From Desulfurivibrio alkaliphilus (GTDB lineage Bacteria > Desulfobacterota > Desulfobulbia > Desulfobulbales > Desulfurivibrionaceae), in assembly GCA_011048585.1 (NCBI GenBank), contig DSDS01000137.1, positions 1 through 32,091 on the forward strand: a stretch of 32,091 bases of DNA, read 5' to 3'. The translations under genes and the position numbers were made by a program. Numbering within the stretch: position 1 is the stretch's first letter; every line of letters starts with the position of its first letter. The notes under the pieces were generated by a model. That model worked only from the letters and a program-made list of their open reading frames with translations. It searched no databases and was not told the origin of the DNA. Positions 15,741 to 22,594 of this stretch are shown here, in pieces.

Positions 15741-16469
15741 ATGACCCAAACACCCATAGCTTTCATCTCCGGGGCCAGCCGAGGCATTGGCGCCGCCATC
15801 GCCCTCCGGCTGGCCGCCGGCGGTTACGATATCTGGCTCAACTACCACGCCTCCCATGGCCCAGCCCAGTCCCTGCGCGAACAGATCGAGGCCATGGGCC
15901 GCCGGTGTACCCTGCTTTCCTTCGACGTGGCCGATGAGGCGGCGGTGACGGCAGCACTGGACCCCCTGCTGGACCAGGCGGTGCCCTACGCCTTTATCCA
16001 TAACGCCGGGATCACCCGCGATGGCCTGCTGCCCATGATGGGCCGCGACAGCTGGGACCAGGTCCTCAACACCCACCTCACCGGCTTTTTCCTCATGGGC
16101 CGCCTGATCTCCAAGGCGATGCTCTCCAAACGGCAGGGGCGAATCATCGCCATCGCCTCGGTCTCGGGCGAGACCGGCCAGGCCGGGCAGGTCAACTATG
16201 CCGCCGCCAAGGCCGGTCTGATCGGGGCCTGCAAATCCCTGGCCCGGGAGCTGGCCCGACGCAACATCCTGGTCAATGTGGTCTCCCCGGGGCTGATCGC
16301 CACCGAAATGATCAAGGATCTGCCCCTGGATAAGATCCTGCCCCTGGTGCCCTTGAACCGGGTCGGCACCGTGGATGAGGTCTCGGGAGTGGTCGAGTTT
16401 CTGCTCGGCCCGGCCGCCGGCTACATCACCGGCCAGGTGATCGGAGTCAACGGCGGCCTCTACATGTAG
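15741..16469 (+). CDS. 3-oxoacyl-ACP reductase (FabG-like SDR; ApeQ-like)
   Basis: A 242-aa short-chain dehydrogenase that reduces 3-ketoacyl-ACP with NAD(P)H. The cofactor motif SGASRGIG is at residues 10-17. The catalytic tetrad is N110 (VLNTH), S140, Y153 and K157 (YAAAK). The C-terminal ITGQVIGVNGGLYM is typical FabG. Length and motifs match FabG throughout, so it is expected to be active. GGGAA lies 6 nt before the ATG. It is the only ketoreductase in the window and so probably serves both ketosynthase modules. APE loci carry one such reductase next to the ketosynthase and dehydratase genes. Confidence 0.95.
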   Translation: MTQTPIAFISGASRGIGAAIALRLAAGGYDIWLNYHASHGPAQSLREQIEAMGRRCTLLSFDVADEAAVTAALDPLLDQAVPYAFIHNAGITRDGLLPMMGRDSWDQVLNTHLTGFFLMGRLISKAMLSKRQGRIIAIASVSGETGQAGQVNYAAAKAGLIGACKSLARELARRNILVNVVSPGLIATEMIKDLPLDKILPLVPLNRVGTVDEVSGVVEFLLGPAAGYITGQVIGVNGGLYM

Positions 16470-16509
16470 CGTGACCGGCCGCCCGCCCAATCCACCCAAA
16501 AGGAACCCG

Positions 16510-16953
16510 ATGAACTCCATCCAACTGCCCCATCCGGTGACGGAATTTATGCCCCACCGACCACCGATGCTCCTGGTGGCCACCCTGCTGGAACGCGGCC
16601 GGGAGGCGGTGGTCGAGGCCACGGTGCCCGCGAAGGGCATCTGGCTTGACGAAAACTCCCGGGTGCTGCCCGAGTACTATATCGAGCTGGTCGCCCAGGC
16701 CATGGCCGCGGTCAATGGTTATGACGCCCGGCAGGCGGGGAAGGAACCCGAGGGGGGAATGCTGGTGGGGGTCGACCAATTCTCCCTGCGGGCTTTGCCC
16801 GATCCCGGCCGTACGGTTTGGATCGATGTCGCCAAAACCTTTGAGTTCGGGGCGGTCAAGATCGTCAACGGATCGGTGCGTGATGCCGGCGGCAAACTGG
16901 CCGAGGTCAAGCTTAAAATCTGGTCGGGCGACCTGCCGGGGGGGAACCCATGA
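16510..16953 (+). CDS. Hotdog-fold 3-hydroxyacyl-ACP dehydratase-like protein (ApeP-like)
   Basis: A 147-aa single hotdog domain with the FabZ-type entry FMPHRPPMLLVATL (His near residue 17) and the helix segment YYIELVAQAMAAVNGY, where FabA/FabZ enzymes carry the acidic catalytic residue. It should remove water from 3-hydroxyacyl-ACP to make the trans double bonds of the polyene. It is one of two dehydratase-type proteins in the locus (the other at 20609), like the ApeP/ApeI pair known to work together in Enterobacteria. The ATG at 16510 has AGGAA 5 nt upstream. It overlaps the LolA-like gene by ATGA. Confidence 0.87.
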   Translation: MNSIQLPHPVTEFMPHRPPMLLVATLLERGREAVVEATVPAKGIWLDENSRVLPEYYIELVAQAMAAVNGYDARQAGKEPEGGMLVGVDQFSLRALPDPGRTVWIDVAKTFEFGAVKIVNGSVRDAGGKLAEVKLKIWSGDLPGGNP

Positions 16954-17591
16954 TCCTGGCCCGGCCCATAAGGGGGCTGTTCCTGCTGCTCTGTTTTTTG
17001 CTGCCGGCGGCACCCGCCACGGCCACCGGCGAAGATCCAGCCGCTCTGCTGCGGGAGCTGGAAGCCACCGCCGCCAAAGTCCGCAACCTCTCCTGCTCCT
17101 TTACCCAGGAGAAGCAACTGGCCCTTTTCGCCCGCCCGGTAATCTTCCACGGCACCCTCCATCTGGCCAGACCCGATCGTTTGCGCTGGGAATTTACCCG
17201 CCCGGTGCCTTCGGTCCTGATTTTCAAGGGGGAGAGCGGCCTGCGCTGCGCCGAGGGCCAAACCACCCGCTTCGACCTCAACAGCGATCCGATCACGCGG
17301 ATGGTGGCCCACCAGCTCTGGCTCTGGCTGGGCGGAGATTATGCCAAGCTGGCGGCCGAGTACCATCTCACCCTGGCCGCCCCCCACACCTTGCTGGTTG
17401 AACCCCAAAACCGGAAAATCGGCGAGTTTGTCGCCTCGGTCACCATCACTTTCGACCCGGCCTCCCTGCAGCCAAGGCAGGTGAAAATTGCCGAACCCGG
17501 CGGCGACACGACCACCATCTCCTTCCACGCCTACCAACTCGATGCCCCCCTTGATGAAAATCTTTTCAACCGTTGCGACAGCCGTGAGTAA
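16950..17591 (+). CDS. LolA-like outer-membrane lipoprotein carrier homologue (ApeL-like)
   Basis: A 213-aa periplasmic protein with a clear signal peptide (FLLLCFLLPAAPATATG, mature start near residue 26). The body has the LolA signature: a helix of the VRNLSCSFTQEKQL type, then alternating strands HGTLHLARPDRLRWEF, PVPSVLIFKGESGLR and EPQNRKIGEFV. LolA carries lipoproteins across the periplasm. APE loci contain a dedicated paralogue, thought to carry the lipid-linked polyene. The overlaps with the dehydratase and the MMPL exporter support this. A housekeeping lolA would not be expected in this setting. Confidence 0.86.
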   Translation: MILARPIRGLFLLLCFLLPAAPATATGEDPAALLRELEATAAKVRNLSCSFTQEKQLALFARPVIFHGTLHLARPDRLRWEFTRPVPSVLIFKGESGLRCAEGQTTRFDLNSDPITRMVAHQLWLWLGGDYAKLAAEYHLTLAAPHTLLVEPQNRKIGEFVASVTITFDPASLQPRQVKIAEPGGDTTTISFHAYQLDAPLDENLFNRCDSRE

Positions 17592-19968
17592 ACCTTCGCT
17601 GCCGTGGCCCTGGCTGCTGGTGCTGCTGATTGTGGCGGCCGGCACCTGGCAGGCTTTCAAGCTGGAGATCAACGACGACGCCCTGGATCTTTTACCCGGA
17701 GAGGCGGTCCGCGGCGACATTGCCCTGCTGCAGCAGCTGGGCCTGGTGGACCGCCTCTTTATCACCCTGACCCATGACCCCGCCCGCTACCCGGATGGGG
17801 AAGCAACGCTCAGCGCCCTGAAAGCCAGCGCCTTGGGAGTCGGGGAGGCCATGGCGGCGGCCCCGCTGTTCACCGAAGTGATCTACCGTTTTCCCCCCGA
17901 TTTTGAACTGGCCCTTTTCCAGGAACTTGAGCCCCACCTGCCCACCCTGCTCAGTGAGGATGAACTGACCGCCCTGACCCCTCGACTGGCCGAGCAGCAA
18001 CTGACCCGAACCCTAAAGACCAACTTTGCCCGCCTCAACAGTCCGGCCGGTTTTATCCTCAAAAACCAGGTCCAGCGTGATCCCCTGGGCCTGATGGGCC
18101 TGGTGCTGCAAAAACTGTCCCATCTTGAAAGCGGCTTCACCGGCTCCATCAGCGACGGCTTTTTCCTCAGCGATAATCGCCGCAGCATCCTCCTGCTGGC
18201 GGAAAGCGGCAGATCGCTGACCGACTCCAGCGGGGCCAGGGAGGTGGCCCGGCAGCTGGCGAAGATCATGGACGACAACCTGGCCGCCGGGGTGGAGTGG
18301 CGGGTAATCGGCTCCCTGCCCCACACCCTGGCCAATGCCGACTCCGTTCAGCGCGACCTGCGGCTGCTTCTGCCGGTGGCCACCATCCTCCTCTTTACCA
18401 TGCTGATCTTTACCCTGCGGGACTGGCGGGCTTTTCTGGTGCTGGGCATCCCCTTCCTGGCTGCTCCGGCCGCCATCGCGGTGATGGGAATGATCCATGG
18501 CCGGGTCAGCGCCTTGGCTCTGGGTTTCGGGATCGTCCTGATCGGCATCGCCGTTGACTTTGCCGTGCATATCTATCTGGCCCTGGTCGGCGCGGAGGGC
18601 GACAGCAAACAGATCAAGCAGTTGCTGTTGCGGCCCGTGGTCCTGGCCACCCTGACCACCGCCGGGGTTTTCATCATCCTGCTCTTTTCCGAAGTCCCCT
18701 CCCATCGCCAGATGGCCTCCCTCTCCCTGAGCGGCATTCTCCTGGCGGTGATCTTCTCCTGGCTGCTGCTGCCCACCATCGTTCACCCCGGGCGAAGAAG
18801 GGAGCGCCCGGCCCCCTGGTTCCGGGTGCCGAACATCACCTCGCTACCGGGGCGGCTTGCGGCTCTGGCCCTGTGGGGCTCCCTGCTGGCCGCCGGAGTG
18901 CTCTCCTGGCCGCAACTGACTTACAATGGCGACCTGCAGGTGCTGGACGCCCCCGACCCCAAAGTACTCGCCGATGAAGAGCACTTCCGCGCCACCTGGC
19001 GGGAGCGGGGGGACCAGGCCTTTGTGGTGGCGGCCGGCTCCACCCTGGAACAGGCTCTCGAGCGGAATTTCATCGTCTATCAGCACCTGGGGCAAACCGA
19101 CTCCCTGCGGTTTCAGAGCCTGGCTCCGCTGCTCCCCGGGCCGGCGGCCCAACAGCGGCAACTGACCGCCTGGAACGATTTCTGGCATTCCCACTCCGAG
19201 GAGTTCCTACCCCGGTTCAACAAGGCCGCGGCGGCGGCCGGCTTCGCCCCCGAAGCCTTTAAACCCTTCCTCCAGCGACTCAACGCCCCACCGGCGGCTT
19301 CCAGTCCGGAAAAAATTCTCCAGGGGCCGCTGCAACCCCTGCTGGCCACCATGGTAAGGTGGCCCAACCGGTCAACCGCCGGCAACAGAGCGGATATTCT
19401 GCTGTTGACCACGGTGGAACCGGCGGCCGAAGCCCTTCCTCTGCTGCTGGCCCTGGAGGCTGAACATCCCGGGATCACCGTACTCGCCAACCAGAAGTGG
19501 CGGCGGCAGGTGGAGGAGCTGATGCGCCACGATATGGTGGTCCTGGTCAGCGGAGCCGCCCTCCTGATCGGCCTGCTGGCCCTGCTGGCCTTCAAAAAAC
19601 CCCGGCTGGTGCTGGCCGTGCTGGCCCCGGTCCTGTCGGCCCTGGCCGCCATGATCATCTTCAGCCGGCTGACCAGCGGCGAACTCAACATGATGCATCT
19701 TTTAATGGGAATCATGGTGATCGGCCTGAGCGTGGATTACGGGATTTTCGTGGTCTGCGCCCGGGGGGGGCGGCTGGAGGGCAAAACTTTTCTGGCGGTT
19801 TCCATTTGCGCCGCCAGTTCGCTGCTCAGTTTCGGGGTCTTGGCCTTTGCTCAGCACCCCGCCCTCCACTCCCTGGGGGTGACCGTGCTTTGCGGCATCG
19901 GCCTGGCCTGGCCCACGGCGCTGTTGATCTCGCCCATTCTGGCCGGCAACGGCTACCAGGAACGCTAG
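17554..19968 (+). CDS. MMPL/RND-family exporter (ApeM-like)
   Basis: An approximately 804-aa inner-membrane exporter. TM1 (PWPWLLVLLIVAAGTW) is followed by a ~250-residue periplasmic loop, five or six helices around residues 255-410 containing LIGIAVDFAVHIY, a second TM (AALALWGSLLAAGVLSW), a second loop, and a final helix block with GLSVDYGIFVV. The two Gly-x-x-Val-Asp-Phe/Tyr motifs in equivalent helices are the proton-relay signature of MMPL proteins. It is expected to push the lipid-linked product to the LolA-like carrier. ATG 17554 overlaps LolA by 38 bp; a GTG at 17584 is an alternative. It lies in the same carrier-exporter-lipoprotein order as in APE clusters. Confidence 0.92.
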   Translation: MKIFSTVATAVSKPSLPWPWLLVLLIVAAGTWQAFKLEINDDALDLLPGEAVRGDIALLQQLGLVDRLFITLTHDPARYPDGEATLSALKASALGVGEAMAAAPLFTEVIYRFPPDFELALFQELEPHLPTLLSEDELTALTPRLAEQQLTRTLKTNFARLNSPAGFILKNQVQRDPLGLMGLVLQKLSHLESGFTGSISDGFFLSDNRRSILLLAESGRSLTDSSGAREVARQLAKIMDDNLAAGVEWRVIGSLPHTLANADSVQRDLRLLLPVATILLFTMLIFTLRDWRAFLVLGIPFLAAPAAIAVMGMIHGRVSALALGFGIVLIGIAVDFAVHIYLALVGAEGDSKQIKQLLLRPVVLATLTTAGVFIILLFSEVPSHRQMASLSLSGILLAVIFSWLLLPTIVHPGRRRERPAPWFRVPNITSLPGRLAALALWGSLLAAGVLSWPQLTYNGDLQVLDAPDPKVLADEEHFRATWRERGDQAFVVAAGSTLEQALERNFIVYQHLGQTDSLRFQSLAPLLPGPAAQQRQLTAWNDFWHSHSEEFLPRFNKAAAAAGFAPEAFKPFLQRLNAPPAASSPEKILQGPLQPLLATMVRWPNRSTAGNRADILLLTTVEPAAEALPLLLALEAEHPGITVLANQKWRRQVEELMRHDMVVLVSGAALLIGLLALLAFKKPRLVLAVLAPVLSALAAMIIFSRLTSGELNMMHLLMGIMVIGLSVDYGIFVVCARGGRLEGKTFLAVSICAASSLLSFGVLAFAQHPALHSLGVTVLCGIGLAWPTALLISPILAGNGYQER

Positions 19969-20553
19969 ATGGGAAGGTTACTCCGCCCGCTCACGCCACT
20001 GCTGCTGCTGCTCGGCCTGGTGGCCGCCTGCGCCCTGCCGGTCCGGTCGCCGGTCAGCGAGCCGGACCACCCGCCGGCCGCTTCGGCAGAGGGCGGGGAA
20101 CAGCTTTGGCGGATCAAGATCCTGCGGGGAGGAGAGACCCAATTTGCCGGCCTGCTCGGCACCAGAATGGAGGACGACGGGCTCTACTATGTCCTGCTGG
20201 ACGGCTCGGGAGTGACCCTGCTTGAAGCCCGACTGAGCGCCGGCGGCGAGTACCAGCCTATCCGGGAGCTGAAGATATTTCGCGACCACCGGCTGCCGGG
20301 GTTCCTGGCCCAATCCCTGCGGCGGATCTTTCTGCTGCAGCCGGCCGCCGCGCCCTGCGACCGCAACCTGTTGCTGCGCTTTTGCCAGCAGGAAGCCAGC
20401 GCTCAAGGGATGAAGAAGTTCGCCAAACTCGGCCCCCTGCCCCTCTGGAGGGTGGAGTACACCGGCCAACCGGCAACTTTAGCCGTCAACTGGACGGGAA
20501 TTGCTTTCACAAATCCCTGGCTCCGGGTAACATTACTCCTTACCAGAGAGTAA
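19969..20553 (+). CDS. DUF3261-type outer-membrane lipoprotein (ApeN-like)
   Basis: A 194-aa lipoprotein. The signal peptide ends in lipobox LVAAC with Cys21 as the lipidated residue. The residue after Cys is Ala, not Asp, so there is no inner-membrane retention signal. The remainder has beta-rich segments (GLYYVLLDGSGVTLLEA, RIFLLQPAAAPC) fitting the DUF3261 family known from APE loci. Its ATG directly follows the exporter's stop. It probably receives or stabilises the product at the outer membrane, as LolB does for lipoproteins. Function is inferred from context only. Confidence 0.8.
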   Translation: MGRLLRPLTPLLLLLGLVAACALPVRSPVSEPDHPPAASAEGGEQLWRIKILRGGETQFAGLLGTRMEDDGLYYVLLDGSGVTLLEARLSAGGEYQPIRELKIFRDHRLPGFLAQSLRRIFLLQPAAAPCDRNLLLRFCQQEASAQGMKKFAKLGPLPLWRVEYTGQPATLAVNWTGIAFTNPWLRVTLLLTRE

Positions 20554-20570
20554 TCGACAATTTATCGACC

Positions 20571-20591
20571 CTGGTGAACACTTACCACCAG
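20571..20591 (+). other. Small hairpin in the intergenic gap before the second dehydratase
   Basis: A perfect 6-bp inverted repeat, CTGGTG ... CACCAG, with a 9-nt loop, between the DUF3261 stop and the GGAGAGG ribosome-binding site of the next gene. No run of T follows, so it is not a Rho-independent terminator. It might be an mRNA processing or stability element, or chance. This 55-bp gap is the largest in the operon. Confidence 0.35.
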
Positions 20592-20608
20592 AGATTAGGA
20601 GAGGATTG

Positions 20609-20995
20609 ATGCCGGCGATTGAAGAGTCGCTACACAACTCCCTGCGCCGGTGGCAACGGGAACAGCGGGAGGGAGAGATCGCCGCGACCGGAGAATTCAG
20701 CTTCGCTCCCACCTTTCCCGCCTTCAACGGTCATTTTCCCGGGCAGCCGATCCTGCCGGCGGTGGTTCAATTGGCCGCGGTGCGCCATCTGGCGGAGCTG
20801 GCGATGGGTGAGAAACTCAGCCCCGGGGGCTGCCGCAACGTAAAATTCCGCAGCGCGGTCCGGCCCGATGACCTTATCCGGGCCGCCATCGTCCTTAAAC
20901 CCCAAGGGCCGGGCTGGCAGGCGAATTTCTCCCTGCAACGGGCCGGAGAAACGGTGGCCGACGGAACCATCGACCTCTCTTCGGCACACCGGTAA
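20609..20995 (+). CDS. Hotdog-fold dehydratase-like protein (ApeI-like)
   Basis: A 128-aa hotdog protein with the FabA/FabZ-type motif FPAFNGHFPGQPILPAVVQL (central helix and active-site His). Further signatures are KFRSAVRPDDLI and the strand GWQANFSLQRAG. It differs from the product of 16510 in length and motifs, so the two are not copies. In enterobacterial APE pathways two different hotdog subunits work together to dehydrate the chain, and this is likely the partner. ATG 20609 has GGAGAGG about 5 nt upstream; a TTG at 20606 is possible but less likely. Confidence 0.83.
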   Translation: MPAIEESLHNSLRRWQREQREGEIAATGEFSFAPTFPAFNGHFPGQPILPAVVQLAAVRHLAELAMGEKLSPGGCRNVKFRSAVRPDDLIRAAIVLKPQGPGWQANFSLQRAGETVADGTIDLSSAHR

Positions 20996-21003
20996 CCTTT
21001 GCC

Positions 21004-21474
21004 ATGGGCCTGCTGAAAAAATATTTCCCCATCGATCCGGGCGCTCCCCCTCCCCTTACCGCCACCATCACCAGACGGGTGCGTTTCGAAGAGGTGGACA
21101 TGCTGAGAATTGTCTGGCACGGTCGCTACCCCAGCTACTTCGAAGATGGCCGCATCGCCTCCGGCGACCGCTACGGCTTGAGTTACCGCCAATTTATCGA
21201 TCACGGGGTTCTCGCGCCCATCGTCCAGATGCAGATCGACTACAAAGCTCCCCTCATCTTCGATGAAGAGATCACCATCGCGGCAACCCTGCACTGGAAT
21301 GACGCCGTGCGGCTGGACTACAGCTATCTGATCAGCGGCGCGGACGGCCGGGTGGCGGCCAGCGGCTGCACCGTCCAACTGCTGACCGATCCCCAAGGCG
21401 GCCTGATGCTGACCCATCCCGAGTGGATTGCAGCGTTCAGGGAAAAATGGCGGCGAGGCATTCTGGCACCATGA
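21004..21474 (+). CDS. 4HBT-family hotdog thioesterase (ApeK-like)
   Basis: A 156-aa acyl-CoA/ACP thioesterase-like hotdog protein with VRFEEVDMLRIVWHGRYPSYF: the catalytic Asp (D32), a His (H39) and Tyr (Y42), followed by FEDGR, which is the 4-hydroxybenzoyl-CoA thioesterase arrangement. It may release stalled or finished acyl chains from ACP. APE loci carry such an enzyme. Its stop overlaps the next ketosynthase start by ATGA. An alternative role is a proofreading thioesterase. Confidence 0.86.
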   Translation: MGLLKKYFPIDPGAPPPLTATITRRVRFEEVDMLRIVWHGRYPSYFEDGRIASGDRYGLSYRQFIDHGVLAPIVQMQIDYKAPLIFDEEITIAATLHWNDAVRLDYSYLISGADGRVAASGCTVQLLTDPQGGLMLTHPEWIAAFREKWRRGILAP

Positions 21475-22577
21475 GTACGATTGTCGTCAGCATGACAGGA
21501 GTGGAAACGGCCCTGGGCAACGGCGAGGCGACCTGGCAGGGCCTGCTGGCCGGTCGTTCGGGTTTGCGAACCGACCCGCGGGCGGGCTTGTCCGATTCCC
21601 GGCCGGTGGGGATGGTGGCCGAGCTGCCGGCCCCCATCGGCACCGACAAACGGCTCCGAGCCCTGCTGGACCGGCTGCTGGCCACCATTCCGATCCTTCC
21701 CCCCCAAACCGCCCTTTTCTGCGCGACCACCAAGGGGGCGGTCGATGAACTGCTCGACGGACCGGGGCCCTGGCCGGGCCAGCCCCAGACCTTAAGCGGA
21801 TATCTCGGTCGGCAACTGGGCCTGGGCGGCAGCGACCATCTGGTAACCAGCGGAGCCTGCGCCTCGGGCACCATCGCCGTCATGCAGGCCGCCACGCGCC
21901 TGCAAGCCGGAGCCTGTCCGGCCGCCCTGGTGATCGGAGTGGATCTTCTCAGCCGTTTCGTCCTGGAGGGATTCGCCAGTCTCCAAGCCCTTTCCGCCAA
22001 CGGTTGCCGACCCTTCGACGCCGCCAGGGACGGCCTCTCCCTGGGCGAGGGGGGCGGCTGGATCCTGCTCACCACCGCCGCCGAGGCCGCCAACCGGCAG
22101 TGGCCGATCCTGGCACAACTCGCCGGCTTCGGCATCTCCTGCGATGCCTCCCACATTACCGCCCCCTGCCGCCACGCCAGCGGCCTGATCAGAACCCTGC
22201 AACAGGCAACCGCCAATGGCCGAAAAAAGGTCGGCGGGATCAATGCCCACGGCACCGGGACATCGTATAACGACGCCATGGAGTTGCTGGCCTTCTCTCG
22301 GGTCTGGGAGAGCCCCCCTCCGGTCCACTCGGTCAAAGGGGCTATCGGTCACTGCCTGGGGGCAGCCGGGGTGATCGAAGCGGCCATTGCCGTCCGCAGC
22401 CTCACAGAAGGCGTGCTGCCACCCACCGTGGGTCTCCGCCAGGGGGAAAACGCCGCCATCCCCATGCACGGCAACACCCCCCTACCCCTGACCGCCCCCT
22501 CGATAATCAGCTGCAACTCGGGTTTCGGCGGCATCAATGCCGCCCTGCTCTTCAGCAAGGATTCCGGGTCGCGATAA
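21471..22577 (+). CDS. Beta-ketoacyl-ACP synthase, complete but N-terminally short (ApeO/ApeR-like)
   Basis: A 368-aa ketosynthase with C130 in VTSGACASGTIAVMQA, the first His in NAHGTGTSYNDAME and the second in VKGAIGHCLGAAGVIEA, ending with NSGFGGINAALLF. All catalytic residues are present. The Cys sits about 35 residues earlier than in the ketosynthases at 2129 and 12993, so part of the N-terminal region that shapes the dimer or pocket is shortened. This is characteristic of one of the APE ketosynthase types. It is the last gene of the operon and converges, 17 bp apart, on the sensor gene on the other strand. Confidence 0.92.
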   Translation: MSTIVVSMTGVETALGNGEATWQGLLAGRSGLRTDPRAGLSDSRPVGMVAELPAPIGTDKRLRALLDRLLATIPILPPQTALFCATTKGAVDELLDGPGPWPGQPQTLSGYLGRQLGLGGSDHLVTSGACASGTIAVMQAATRLQAGACPAALVIGVDLLSRFVLEGFASLQALSANGCRPFDAARDGLSLGEGGGWILLTTAAEAANRQWPILAQLAGFGISCDASHITAPCRHASGLIRTLQQATANGRKKVGGINAHGTGTSYNDAMELLAFSRVWESPPPVHSVKGAIGHCLGAAGVIEAAIAVRSLTEGVLPPTVGLRQGENAAIPMHGNTPLPLTAPSIISCNSGFGGINAALLFSKDSGSR

Positions 22578-22594
22578 AACCGGGCCAGGGCTCT

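Noticed and set aside
20554..20608. Rho-independent terminator at the CTGGTG/CACCAG hairpin.
   Set aside because: No T-run follows the stem, and a ribosome-binding site begins a few nt later. Kept only as a low-confidence hairpin.
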